Assembly (NCBI RefSeq): GCF_035762905.1
Contig: NZ_DASUCC010000111.1
Span: 24,809 to 88,808, forward strand
Source of the DNA: DASYTH01 sp035762905
GTDB taxonomy: Bacteria; Actinomycetota; Actinomycetes; Mycobacteriales; Pseudonocardiaceae
Direction of reading: 5' to 3'
DNA: 64,000 nt
Part shown: piece by piece, positions 8,792 to 17,200 of the stretch
Position numbering within the stretch: the stretch's first letter is position 1
Layout of the letters: every line of letters begins with the position of its first letter
Notes under the pieces: model-generated
What the model was told of the DNA's origin: nothing
Seen by the model: only the letters and a program-made list of their open reading frames with translations
Database searches by the model: none
Translations under genes and position numbers: made by a program

Positions 8792-10437
8792 CGAGAACCG
8801 TTCGCGCGGCCCGCGGCGGCACGCTGACCGCGCGGAGCTGGCCGACCGAGGCCGCGCTGCGGATGTTCCACAACAACCTGGACCCGGAGGTGGCCGAGCG
8901 CCCGGACGACCTGGTCGTCTACGGCGGCACCGGCAAGGCGGCCCGGGACTGGGCGAGCTTCGACGCGATCACCCGGGAGCTCACCGAACTGCGCGAGGAC
9001 GAGACGCTGCTCGTGCAGTCCGGCAAGCCGGTCGGCGTGCTGCGCACCCACGAATGGGCGCCGCGGGTGCTGATCGCCAACTCCAACCTGGTCGGCGACT
9101 GGGCGACCTGGCCGGAGTTTCGCCGGCTGGAGGCGCTCGGCCTGACCATGTACGGGCAGATGACCGCCGGGTCGTGGATCTACATTGGCACGCAAGGGAT
9201 CCTGCAGGGAACCTACGAGACGTTCGCGGCGGTGGCGGACAAGCGGTTCGGCGGCTCGCTGCGCGGCACGCTGACGCTGACCGCCGGGTTGGGCGGGATG
9301 GGCGGTGCGCAGCCGCTGGCGATCACCATGAACGAGGGCGTCGCACTGTGCGTCGAGGTGGACCCCGAGCGGGCCCGGCGCCGGGTGGCGACCCGGTACC
9401 TGGACGAGGTCGCCGACGACCTGGACGACGCGGTCGCGCGGGTCACCGCCGCCAAACGGGCCGGCCGGGCGCTGTCCGTGGCGGTGATCGGCAACGCCGC
9501 CGAGGTGCTGCCCGAACTGTTGCGCCGTGGGGTCGAGGTGGACGTCGTCACCGACCAGACGTCGGCGCACGATCCGTTGGCATATCTGCCAAAGGGCGTG
9601 TCACTCGAGGACTGGCACGACTACGCGGCAGCCAAGCCGGACGAGTTCACCGACCGGTCGCGGGACTCCATGGCCGAGCATGTGGACGCCATGATCGGCT
9701 TTCTCGACGCGGGCGCCGAGGTGTTCGACTACGGCAACTCGATCCGGGGCGAGGCCAGGCTCGGCGGCTGCGAGCGGGCGTTCGACTTCCCCGGCTTCGT
9801 GCCCGCCTACGTCCGTCCGCTGTTCTGCGAGGGCAAGGGTCCGTTCCGATGGGCAGCGCTGTCGGGCGACCCGGCCGATATCGCCGCCACCGACCGGGCC
9901 ATCCTGGAGTTGTTCCCGGACAATGCCGCGCTGGCCCGGTGGATCCGCCTGGCTGGCGAACGCGTTGCCTACCAGGGACTTCCGGCCCGAATCTGCTGGC
10001 TCGGCTACGGCGAGCGGGAGCAGGCCGGGGTCCGGTTCAACGAGATGGTTGCCCGCGGCGAGCTGTCCGCGCCGGTGGTGATCGGCCGCGACCATCTGGA
10101 CTGCGGCTCGGTCGCCTCGCCCTACCGGGAGACCGAGGCGATGGCCGACGGTTCGGACGCGATCGCCGACTGGCCGCTGCTCAACGCCCTGGTGAACACC
10201 GCGTCCGGAGCGAGCTGGGTGTCCATCCACCATGGCGGCGGCGTGGGCATCGGCCGGTCCATCCACGCCGGTCAGGTCACCGTGGCCGACGGGACGCAGC
10301 TCGCCGGTCATAAAATCGAACGCGTGCTCACCAACGACCCCGCGATGGGGGTTCTGCGGCATGTCGATGCCGGTTACGACCGGGCGGCAGAGGTCGCGGC
10401 CGGGAAGGGCCTGACCATCCCCATGGCCGGGTCATGA
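8788..10437 (+). CDS. hutU: Urocanate hydratase
   Basis: Converts urocanate to imidazolonepropionate using tightly bound NAD; 549 aa, typical length. Motifs seen include MYGQMTAGSWIYIGTQGIL, GGMGGAQPLA near residue 170, and the urocanase signature YQGLPARICWLGYGER near residue 392-407 with its conserved Cys. A GG-HHGGGVGIGRSIHAG region follows. ATG overlaps the hutH stop and its own stop overlaps the next ATG at 10434. Confidence 0.96.
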   Translation: MTRTVRAARGGTLTARSWPTEAALRMFHNNLDPEVAERPDDLVVYGGTGKAARDWASFDAITRELTELREDETLLVQSGKPVGVLRTHEWAPRVLIANSNLVGDWATWPEFRRLEALGLTMYGQMTAGSWIYIGTQGILQGTYETFAAVADKRFGGSLRGTLTLTAGLGGMGGAQPLAITMNEGVALCVEVDPERARRRVATRYLDEVADDLDDAVARVTAAKRAGRALSVAVIGNAAEVLPELLRRGVEVDVVTDQTSAHDPLAYLPKGVSLEDWHDYAAAKPDEFTDRSRDSMAEHVDAMIGFLDAGAEVFDYGNSIRGEARLGGCERAFDFPGFVPAYVRPLFCEGKGPFRWAALSGDPADIAATDRAILELFPDNAALARWIRLAGERVAYQGLPARICWLGYGEREQAGVRFNEMVARGELSAPVVIGRDHLDCGSVASPYRETEAMADGSDAIADWPLLNALVNTASGASWVSIHHGGGVGIGRSIHAGQVTVADGTQLAGHKIERVLTNDPAMGVLRHVDAGYDRAAEVAAGKGLTIPMAGS

Positions 10438-11633
10438 CCACGACCGGCCTGCTGCGGACGATCTCCGGCGTCGGAACGGATCGGGGCCGGGGCGGCTACT
10501 CGCGGCACGGTTTCGCCAAGGCCGAGCTGGAACTGCGCGACTGGTTCATCGCGGAGGCCGGGTGGTGCGGGCTGGACGTCGAGGTGGACCGGAACAGCAA
10601 CATCTGGGCCTGGTGGGGTGATCCGGGCCCCGATGCGGTGGTCACCGGAAGCCACCTGGACTCGGTGCCCGGCGGTGGCGCGTTCGACGGCCCGCTCGGC
10701 GTGGTGTCCGCCCTCGCCGCGGTGGAGGCCATGCGGAGCAAGGGATTCCAGCCGGCCAAACCGCTCGCCGTCGTGGTGTTCGCGGAGGAGGAGGGCGGCC
10801 GGTTCGGGGTGCCGTGCCTGGGCAGCCGGCTGCTGACCGGTTCGCTCGATCCGGCGGCGGCGCTGGGGCTGACCGACAACAGCGGGGTGACGCTGGCCGA
10901 CGCGGCGGAGACCGCCGGGTTCGACCCGGCGGCCTTCGGGCGGGACACCGAGGCGCTGTCCCGGATCGGCTGCTTCATCGAGCTGCATGTGGAGCAGGGG
11001 CGCGGGCTGATCGAGCTGGACGCGCCGGTCGGTGTCGCCAGTTCGATCATGGCCCACGGCCGGTGGCGGTTCCGGTTCACCGGCGAGGGAAATCATGCCG
11101 GCGCAACCCCGATCGCCGACCGCAGGGACCCGATGCTGCCGGCCTCCCAGCTGGTCCTGGCCGCGCGCCGGGCCGCGACCGGCGGAGCCCGGGCGACGGT
11201 CGGCCGGCTGGTGCCCAACCCGGGCGGCACCAATGTCATCGCGTCCACTGTGGACGTATGGCTGGACGCACGTGCCGAGAACGACGCGAGCACAAGGGAT
11301 CTGGTCGAGAAGATCACCTCGGCGGCGACCGTGGCCGCGGCCGACGAGGGCTGCGCGGTGACCGTGACCGAGGAGTCCTACGGTGACACCGTGATCTTCG
11401 ACCCGGCGCTGCGCGACGACCTGTCCCGGATGCTCGGCGGCGTACCGGCCCTGCCGACCGGCGCCGGGCATGACGCCGGGGTGCTTGCCGCGCACGTTCC
11501 GGCCGCGATGCTGTTCGTGCGCAACCCGACCGGCGTGAGCCACGCGCCCGCAGAGCATGCCGAGCCGGCCGACTGCGAGGCCGGCGCGGTGGCGCTGGCG
11601 TCCGTGCTCGAGCACCTGGCGCGATCATCATGA
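10434..11633 (+). CDS. M20-family amidohydrolase (allantoate/N-carbamoyl amino acid hydrolase-like) in the hut operon
   Basis: Zinc peptidase-fold amidohydrolase, 399 aa. Metal-binding motifs are in order: GSHLDSVPGGGAFDG (about residue 71-85), EEEGGRF (about 117-123), ELHVEQG (about 184), GAGHDAG (about 343) and PTGVSHAPAEH near the C-terminus. Homologues act on allantoate or N-carbamoyl amino acids. Here it sits between hutU and hutF, with ATGA overlaps on both sides, and no hutG-type deformylase is visible. It may therefore hydrolyse N-formylglutamate or N-formimino-type products of this pathway. That substrate assignment is inference; the fold is clear. Confidence 0.85.
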   Translation: MTTTGLLRTISGVGTDRGRGGYSRHGFAKAELELRDWFIAEAGWCGLDVEVDRNSNIWAWWGDPGPDAVVTGSHLDSVPGGGAFDGPLGVVSALAAVEAMRSKGFQPAKPLAVVVFAEEEGGRFGVPCLGSRLLTGSLDPAAALGLTDNSGVTLADAAETAGFDPAAFGRDTEALSRIGCFIELHVEQGRGLIELDAPVGVASSIMAHGRWRFRFTGEGNHAGATPIADRRDPMLPASQLVLAARRAATGGARATVGRLVPNPGGTNVIASTVDVWLDARAENDASTRDLVEKITSAATVAAADEGCAVTVTEESYGDTVIFDPALRDDLSRMLGGVPALPTGAGHDAGVLAAHVPAAMLFVRNPTGVSHAPAEHAEPADCEAGAVALASVLEHLARSS

Positions 11634-12922
11634 CCGACTTCTGGTGTGAGCGGCTGTGGCAGCCGACCGGCGTGCGCGACCACGTGCTGGTCGCGGTGAA
11701 CGAGGACGGCACGATCGGCCGGATGTCGATCACCGACAGTCCGCCTGCGGACGCGCATCGATTGTCCGGCTTGGTGTTTCCCGGGTTCGCCAACGTGCAC
11801 TCGCACGCCTTCCACCGGGCGCTGCGGGGCCGCACGCACACCGCGGGCGGCACCTTCTGGACCTGGCGGCAGGGCATGTACGCGCTGGCGAGGAAACTCG
11901 ACCCGGACGGTTACCTCGAGCTGGCCAGGGCCGTCTACGCGGAACTGGCGGTGGCCGGCTTCACCTGCGTCGGGGAGTTCCACTACCTGCACCATGCGCC
12001 GGGTGGGGCCCGATACAACGACCCCAACGCGATGGCCGAGGCGCTGCGCGCGGCCGCGGCGGAGGCCGGAATCCGGCTGACCTTGCTGGACACCTGCTAC
12101 CTGGCCGGCGGCATCGAGACGCCGGTTTCCGCTGAGCAGCAACGGTTCTCCGACGGCTCGGTGCTGGCCTGGGCGGAGCGGGTGTCGGCCCTGCGCGGCG
12201 ACGAGACCATGGTCGTCGGGGCCGCGATCCACTCGGTGCGGGCGGTGCCGCGTACCGACCTGGCCGCGGTCGCCGCGTCGGACGTGCGCCGGCCGCTGCA
12301 CGTCCACCTGTCCGAGCAGCCGGCGGAGAACGAGGCCTGCCAGGCGGCCTACGGGTGCTCGCCGACCGAGCTGCTGGCCGGGGCCGGCGTGCTGTCCGCG
12401 CGCACCACGGCCGTGCACGCCACTCATCTGTCCACACGGGACATTCAGCTGCTCGGGTCGGCGCGGGTCAACGCCTGCCTGTGCCCGACCACCGAGGCGG
12501 ATCTGGCCGACGGGATCGGACCGGCACGCGAGCTGGCCGACGCCGGCTGCCCGATCGTGCTCGGCAGCGACCAGCACGCCGTGGTCGATCCGTTCCTCGA
12601 GGCGCGGGCGCTCGAGCACGGCGAGCGGCTCCGCACGGGACGGCGCGGCCGGTTCGCTCCGGTCGAGCTGACCATCGCGCTGACCTCCGCCGGGCACAAC
12701 GCGCTCGGCTGGTCCGCCTCGTACGCGGATCTCGTCGCGGTACGCACGGATTCGGTGCGCACCGCGGGTTGTGCGCCGGACCAGGTGCTGCTCGCCGCGA
12801 CCGGCGCGGACGTGCACACCGTGGTCTCCCGCGGTCAGGTGATCGCCCGGGACGGCCGGCACGAGAAGCTCGGCGACGTGGGCGAGCTGCTCGACGCCGC
12901 GATCGGGAGGCTGTGGGAATGA
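11630..12922 (+). CDS. hutF: Formimidoylglutamate deiminase
   Basis: Amidohydrolase-superfamily enzyme that deiminates N-formimino-L-glutamate to N-formyl-L-glutamate plus ammonia; 430 aa. The first metal motif is NVHSHAFHRALRGRTH (about residue 55-70), followed by HVHLSEQPAENEAC (about 223-236), HATHLS (about 263) and a late GSDQHAVVDPFLEARALEHGERLRTGRR, here quoted only to show the Asp metal ligand and family tail. The start overlaps the previous stop (ATGA) and its stop overlaps hutI. Its presence means the pathway runs through N-formylglutamate rather than direct HutG formiminase. Confidence 0.92.
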   Translation: MTDFWCERLWQPTGVRDHVLVAVNEDGTIGRMSITDSPPADAHRLSGLVFPGFANVHSHAFHRALRGRTHTAGGTFWTWRQGMYALARKLDPDGYLELARAVYAELAVAGFTCVGEFHYLHHAPGGARYNDPNAMAEALRAAAAEAGIRLTLLDTCYLAGGIETPVSAEQQRFSDGSVLAWAERVSALRGDETMVVGAAIHSVRAVPRTDLAAVAASDVRRPLHVHLSEQPAENEACQAAYGCSPTELLAGAGVLSARTTAVHATHLSTRDIQLLGSARVNACLCPTTEADLADGIGPARELADAGCPIVLGSDQHAVVDPFLEARALEHGERLRTGRRGRFAPVELTIALTSAGHNALGWSASYADLVAVRTDSVRTAGCAPDQVLLAATGADVHTVVSRGQVIARDGRHEKLGDVGELLDAAIGRLWE

Positions 12923-14067
12923 CCCTGCTGCTCACCGGGATCGGTGAGCTGACCACCAACGACGACGAGCTGGGCCAGCTTTCCGGTGCGGCACTGGTGA
13001 TCGAGGGCGACCGGGTGGTCTGGGTCGGGCCGGCTGCACGCGCCCCGGCCGCCGACGAGCACGTGGACCTGGCCGGCCGGGCGGTGCTGCCGGGCTGGGT
13101 GGACAGCCACACGCACCTGGTCTTCGCCGGTGACCGGACCGCCGAGTTCGCCGCCCGGATGGCCGGAAAGCCCTACACCGCAGGCGGAATCGCGACCACC
13201 GTGGCCGCCACCCGGGCCGCGTCCGCCGAGGTTCTCGCCGCGGGTCTGCGCCGCCATGTGGCCGAGGCGCGCGCCGCCGGCACGACGTATGTGGAGACCA
13301 AGACCGGCTACGGCCTGACCGTCGCCGACGAGGTGCGCTCGGCCACCCTGGCCGCCGAACAGGCCGACGAGGTCACCTTCCTCGGCGCCCACCTGGTTCC
13401 GCCCGAACTGGCCGCCGACGACTACGTGGACCTGGTGTGCGGGGAGATGCTCACCGCCGTCGCACCGCTGGTGCGCTGGGCCGACGTGTTCTGCGAGACC
13501 GGCGCGTTCGACGAGGACCAGTCCCGCGCCGTCCTGCTCGCCGCCCGCGCCCACGGTCTCGGTCTGCGCGTGCACGGCAACCAGCTCGGCCCCGGCCCCG
13601 GCGTCCGGCTCGCGGTCGAGCTGGGCGCCGCCAGCGTCGACCACTGCACGCACCTCACACCGTCCGATGTGGACGCTCTGGCCTCGTCCGACACCGTCGC
13701 CACCCTGCTGCCCGCCTGCGACCTGTCCACCCGCGCCCCGCTCCCCGACGCCCGCGCGCTCCTCGATGCCGGCGCCACCGTCGCGTTGGCCTCCAACTGC
13801 AACCCCGGCTCCTCCTACACCACCTCCATGTCCTTCTGCGTCGCCACCGCCGTCCTGCAAATGCGGATGACCGTCCCCGAAGCCATCCGCGCCGCCACCT
13901 GGGCCGGCGCCCGCGCCCTGCGCCGCGAGCAGGAGGTCGGCATCCTCCGCCCCGGCTCCCGCGCCGACCTCCACATCCTCGACGCCCCCTCCGCCACCCA
14001 CCTCGCCTACCGCCCCGGCGTCCCCCTCACCCACTCCGTCTACCACCAGGGCGAACGCGTCCGGTGA
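12919..14067 (+). CDS. hutI: Imidazolonepropionase
   Basis: Hydrolyses 4-imidazolone-5-propionate to N-formimino-L-glutamate, the third Hut step; 382 aa, slightly short of the usual 400. The ATG at 12919 overlaps the hutF stop. Motifs are VDSHTHLVFAGDR (metal His pair, about residue 58-70), YVETKTGYGL (about 122), HGNQLGPGPG, VDHCTHLTPSD and ASNCNPGSSYTTSM. Last gene of the five-gene operon, ending 14 bp before a convergent gene. Confidence 0.95.
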   Translation: MTLLLTGIGELTTNDDELGQLSGAALVIEGDRVVWVGPAARAPAADEHVDLAGRAVLPGWVDSHTHLVFAGDRTAEFAARMAGKPYTAGGIATTVAATRAASAEVLAAGLRRHVAEARAAGTTYVETKTGYGLTVADEVRSATLAAEQADEVTFLGAHLVPPELAADDYVDLVCGEMLTAVAPLVRWADVFCETGAFDEDQSRAVLLAARAHGLGLRVHGNQLGPGPGVRLAVELGAASVDHCTHLTPSDVDALASSDTVATLLPACDLSTRAPLPDARALLDAGATVALASNCNPGSSYTTSMSFCVATAVLQMRMTVPEAIRAATWAGARALRREQEVGILRPGSRADLHILDAPSATHLAYRPGVPLTHSVYHQGERVR

Positions 14068-14081
14068 AGGCAACCTTTCGG

Positions 14082-14894
14082 TCAGAGTGAGGCGAGGCAT
14101 TCGTCGAGGAGGGCGGTGGTGTGTTGGCATTTGGAGATGATGGTGCCGATGTGGCGCCAGTCGCGGTGCAGGCAGAGCAGGCGGAGGAAGAGGTAGGCGA
14201 AGCCGGTGCCGTGGGATTCGGACCATTCGTCCCACTCGGATTTGGTCAGCAGGTAGGAGCGGGTGGCGGCGATGGTGCGCAGGCGGAGGGAGTCCACGCC
14301 GGTGAAGTGGGGCGGGAGTTCGCCGGCGAGGTCGAGTAGCTGAGCGTTGATCTCGGTGTGCAGGCGGGTGAGGTCGGCGCGGTAGGGGGACAGGCCGGAG
14401 AAGAAGGCCCGGGTGATGTTGCCGATCATGCGGGTGAGGCGGTCGTCTTCGATGTCGAAGACGGCTTCGATGATGGTGACGAGGTGGGTTTCCAGTTCGG
14501 CGACCCGGGAGTGACGGGCTTCGAGGCGGCCGAGGATGGAGCGGTCGGTGACCGGGCCGGCGGGGCGGGGGAAGGCGAGCGGGCGGCGGCCAGGGGTGCC
14601 GGACGCGGCGGTGCGGTGCATGGCGTGCACCGCGAAGATGGCGGCGAGGGCCACGACCGCGATGCAGATCAGCAGGATGACCAGCAGGGTGCCGAGGACG
14701 CCGATGATCGCGACCACGACGTTCTCGAACGGCTCGAACCGGACCAGCAGCCAGATGAACGCCGCCACGGCTCCCACGCCGAGCAGAAGCTTGACCACAC
14801 AGCCACCGACCCGGCTGGCCAGGATGGCGAGGACAAGGCTCAGCGCCACGGCGAACAGGGGGTCGCGCAGCACCGCCAACACGGTGTCGCCCAT
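14082..14894 (-). CDS. Hypothetical membrane-anchored protein
   Basis: 270 aa if started at ATG 14894 (MGDTVLAVLRD). The first ~90 residues hold two or three hydrophobic segments (LFAVALSLVLAILAS; VGAVAAFIWLLV; VVVAIIGVLGTLLVILLI), then a basic linker and a soluble C-terminal helical domain of about 170 residues with no motif I recognise (HSRVAELETHLVTIIEAV ... SEWDEWSESHGTGFAYLF). No clear ribosome site supports this start; longer starts would overlap the divergent AKR gene. It converges on hutI. Function unknown. Confidence 0.7.
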   Translation of the reverse strand: MGDTVLAVLRDPLFAVALSLVLAILASRVGGCVVKLLLGVGAVAAFIWLLVRFEPFENVVVAIIGVLGTLLVILLICIAVVALAAIFAVHAMHRTAASGTPGRRPLAFPRPAGPVTDRSILGRLEARHSRVAELETHLVTIIEAVFDIEDDRLTRMIGNITRAFFSGLSPYRADLTRLHTEINAQLLDLAGELPPHFTGVDSLRLRTIAATRSYLLTKSEWDEWSESHGTGFAYLFLRLLCLHRDWRHIGTIISKCQHTTALLDECLASL

Positions 14895-14982
14895 GCCGCG
14901 ACAGTGTTCCAAACCGGCGCCCGGAGCGGGAATGGCCTTTCGGGCACAGTTCTGGAGCAACTCCAGGGGTAGGTTGGCTCTC

Positions 14983-15128
14983 ATGGAGTACACGAATCTC
15001 GGCCGCACCGGTCTGTCCGTATCCCGGCTTGTGCTGGGCACCATGAACTTCGGGCCGCATACGTCCGAAGAGGACAGTCATGGGATCATGGATCGGGCGC
15101 ACGAGTACGGAATCAACTTCTTCGACAC
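14983..15128 (+). pseudogene. Aldo/keto reductase, 5' part, interrupted by the island
   Basis: First 48 codons of an NADPH-dependent aldo/keto reductase: MEYTNLGRTGLSVSRLVLGTM..., then YGINFFDT. In intact relatives this runs into ANVYG, which contains the catalytic Tyr. Here the sequence departs from the family after TTCGACAC and hits a stop at 15145-15147. The missing continuation, FDTANVYGREKGKG, is found in the same frame at 52,577, 37 kb away. A ribosome-like GGGGTAGG lies upstream of the ATG. The gene is broken and presumably inactive. Confidence 0.92.
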
Positions 15129-15154
15129 GTCGATAACAACAGATTAACTCCGGG
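15119..15154 (+). repeat. Left end of outer island: core copy and terminal inverted repeat
   Basis: Core TCTTCGACAC at 15119-15128, ten intervening bases, then the inverted-repeat arm ACAGATTAACTCCGGG at 15139-15154. It pairs with 52556-52571. Confidence 0.8.
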
Positions 15155-15250
15155 GGACGCGAGTGGCGGGCGGGACACGCCGAGCGGGTGTCTTCCCAGT
15201 TGGCAACGGTCGTTCGCACCGCCGCGATGGCGTGATGACATGCTCGTGGC

Positions 15251-16285
15251 GTGACTGCATCACCCGCGCCTGAGCCTGAGCCGGCTCCCAGCCCTGCCGT
15301 CGCACCTGATGGGAGGGCGACTTCCGAGAAGGTGCTCATCACCGGCGCGGAGCGCTGGATCGGCGAGGCTCTCGACGCCTGGAGCGAGGGTGACCAGCCG
15401 AAAGTGGCCCTGATGGCGCCTATGGCTGTGGAGCTGCTTGGGAAGGCGACTTTATGGCGGGAGAACCCCGTGCTGCTGGTCCAGCTGAACGACCAGCACG
15501 AGACGGCGCTGTTCTTGCTCGCCACCCATCCTGACCTGGCGACCAAGGGCGTCAAGACGGTCGGCCTGCAGATTGTGCTGAACCGCCTGATCAAGCTGCT
15601 CGGCGATCTGCCGGTGGCGAAGGATCGCCAGAAGCGCATCGTTGACGTCCGGAATGGGGCGGTTCACGTAGGTTCTGGCGGGGAGTTGCGGTATGTCCTG
15701 CTCGACTGTCTCGCCATCCTCGGAGTGCTGTTGGAGCGGCTGGGGATCGAGCGAACGGACTTCTTCGGGCGGCACGTTCGTACGGTCGAAGTGCTCCTCG
15801 ACGAGCGGAAAACGGAGATCTCTCGGCAGGTTGCCGCCAAGATGGCCACGGCCCGCACGCGGCTGACCCGACTGGAAGAGGCCCTTGGCGATACGGCTTT
15901 CGAGAAGGCCGCTCACGAGCTGGAGGACCAGCGATGGTCCCTCGACCCGGACGACTTCGTCACCGGGGGCGAAGGCATCGAGGCCGAGTGCCCCGAGTGT
16001 CGGTCTAAGGCGAGGCTCTTCGGGGAACTGGATGTCAGCGCGGAGGTTGACTACGACGTCGAGCCGCTGGGCGGTGGCCACTACGACACCATCGAGGTGC
16101 CGTACTCGCAGCTGAGGCTCGGCCCCCGGGCCTTCTTCTGCATGGTGTGCAAGCTGCAGCTCCACGGCACCCAGGAGTTGGCCGAGGTAGGGCTACCATC
16201 CCAGCATTTTGAGGTCAGCAGCGACGACCTGGGTCCAAGCTTCGACATTGGCGGGTACCTCCGCGCCAGCTACTGGGACGATTAA
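15251..16285 (+). CDS. HEPN-motif / zinc-finger cargo protein (function unknown)
   Basis: First gene inside the outer island, 344 aa, GTG start at 15251. A Pro/Glu/Ala-rich head (about residues 1-20) is followed by an all-helical domain (about 25-190) carrying RNGAVH at about residue 136-141, which fits the R-x4-H motif of HEPN ribonuclease domains. The C-terminal part has ECPECRSKARLFG and a distant CMVCKL, consistent with a four-Cys zinc site. HEPN proteins are common in toxin-antitoxin and anti-phage systems, but helical proteins can show R-x4-H by chance. I do not recognise the full protein. Confidence 0.75.
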   Translation: MTASPAPEPEPAPSPAVAPDGRATSEKVLITGAERWIGEALDAWSEGDQPKVALMAPMAVELLGKATLWRENPVLLVQLNDQHETALFLLATHPDLATKGVKTVGLQIVLNRLIKLLGDLPVAKDRQKRIVDVRNGAVHVGSGGELRYVLLDCLAILGVLLERLGIERTDFFGRHVRTVEVLLDERKTEISRQVAAKMATARTRLTRLEEALGDTAFEKAAHELEDQRWSLDPDDFVTGGEGIEAECPECRSKARLFGELDVSAEVDYDVEPLGGGHYDTIEVPYSQLRLGPRAFFCMVCKLQLHGTQELAEVGLPSQHFEVSSDDLGPSFDIGGYLRASYWDD

Positions 16286-16535
16286 CGCTGCTGTGAGCCC
16301 CGCGCAGGTCGGATGTGGCGTGGCTGAGCACTGGACAGTACCGAGCCGGCAAGTTGGTTACTGGAACGTTGGTCGCGGTACCGGTACCCGGACTGGTACT
16401 GGTACCCGCAGATTCAGTCAGCTCGCTGCGGATCTTGAGCACGCACATGGTCGATTCGCCTGTCCGAGGAGGCTGACCGATTGCCCCTCACTGGACGCGG
16501 CGAAGCCTTGGCGATGGGATCCTTGTCGCGCATCG

Positions 16536-17188
16536 TCACAATGTTGCGGACAGCGTGTCGGTGAGGACGAATCTGCTGTGGGTCTTGTCGGTGGCGGGGC
16601 CGGCCAACTCGCTGTCGGGGGTGTCCGCCGGGTACACGATGAGCGTGGGCGCGTGTAGGTCGCGTTCGGGGGCCCAAGTCCGGATCTCGTCGCCCAGGTA
16701 CTCCGTGAGCTCGGGGCGGCCGTGGCCGATCGCGCCTAGCTCCCGGCACGCCTCGTCACCGGTCTTAAGGCGGCGGGTGGTGAGGTAGACCAGCGTGCCG
16801 CGGTCGACCAGCGCCATGCGCCACCATCCGGGTACCGGATCGCATGTCTCGGGTGGGACGTCGGCGTGGACCTTGAGCCGGCATACGCGTGGGTCGGTGA
16901 CGGTCAGGCCGAGCCACAGGCCGTCGTGGGACTCGTTACCGGCGAGGGTGATTCCGGACCAGGTGGTGACGCGCGGCTGGTCGAGGACACCGCCCAGCGC
17001 GTCGGGGTTCACGGCTTGGTCGCGGTCCCAGTGGAGCGTAACCAGGCCGTCGGGGTGATCGGGCCGCTGAGTTCGCCTTCGTCCTCGCCGACCAGGTACA
17101 CGAAACCGCACAGGTGCAGCGAATCGGACACCAGGCGGCCGTCGGTGTAGGTGAAGGCGACGCTACGCCCTTGGCCGCGCCACCGCAG
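16536..17188 (-). pseudogene. PCMT-type (FxLD-system-like) methyltransferase, 3' part
   Basis: C-terminal half of a protein-L-isoaspartate O-methyltransferase-type gene, reading ELRWRGQGRSVAFTYTDG from the junction, then after a frameshift near 17064 RPDHPDGLVTLHWDRDQAV ... TWSGITLAG ... YLTTRR ... IGHGRPELTEYLGDEIRTW. This tail is characteristic of methyltransferases next to RiPP (FxLD) systems. The 5' half lies at 31,554-32,095 on the same strand; the two halves are separated by the nested element exactly at CTGCGG (CCGCAG on the plus strand). The internal frameshift shows decay beyond the insertion. The 250 bp downstream (16286-16535) holds no gene I can support, only clustered GGTACC-like repeats near 16378-16408. 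Confidence 0.8.
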
Positions 17189-17200
17189 TTCCCTATTGAA
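17183..17200 (+). repeat. Left junction of the nested transposon
   Basis: Target hexamer CCGCAG (17183-17188) followed by element end TTCCCTATTGAA (17189-17200). The ATG of the first recombinase begins at the last base of this stretch. Confidence 0.8.

Noticed and set aside
12835..15639. Long minus-strand open frame (over 900 codons) antisense to hutI, the AKR start and the HEPN gene
   Set aside because: High-GC third-position bias creates long antisense frames; the translation is low-complexity Arg/Gly/Pro-rich except for the real membrane-protein segment, and the plus-strand genes have clear families.
16378..16408. Clustered GGTACC/GTACTGG repeats as a regulatory site
   Set aside because: Short, adjacent only to a dead methyltransferase gene, with no symmetry beyond the repeated GGTACC.
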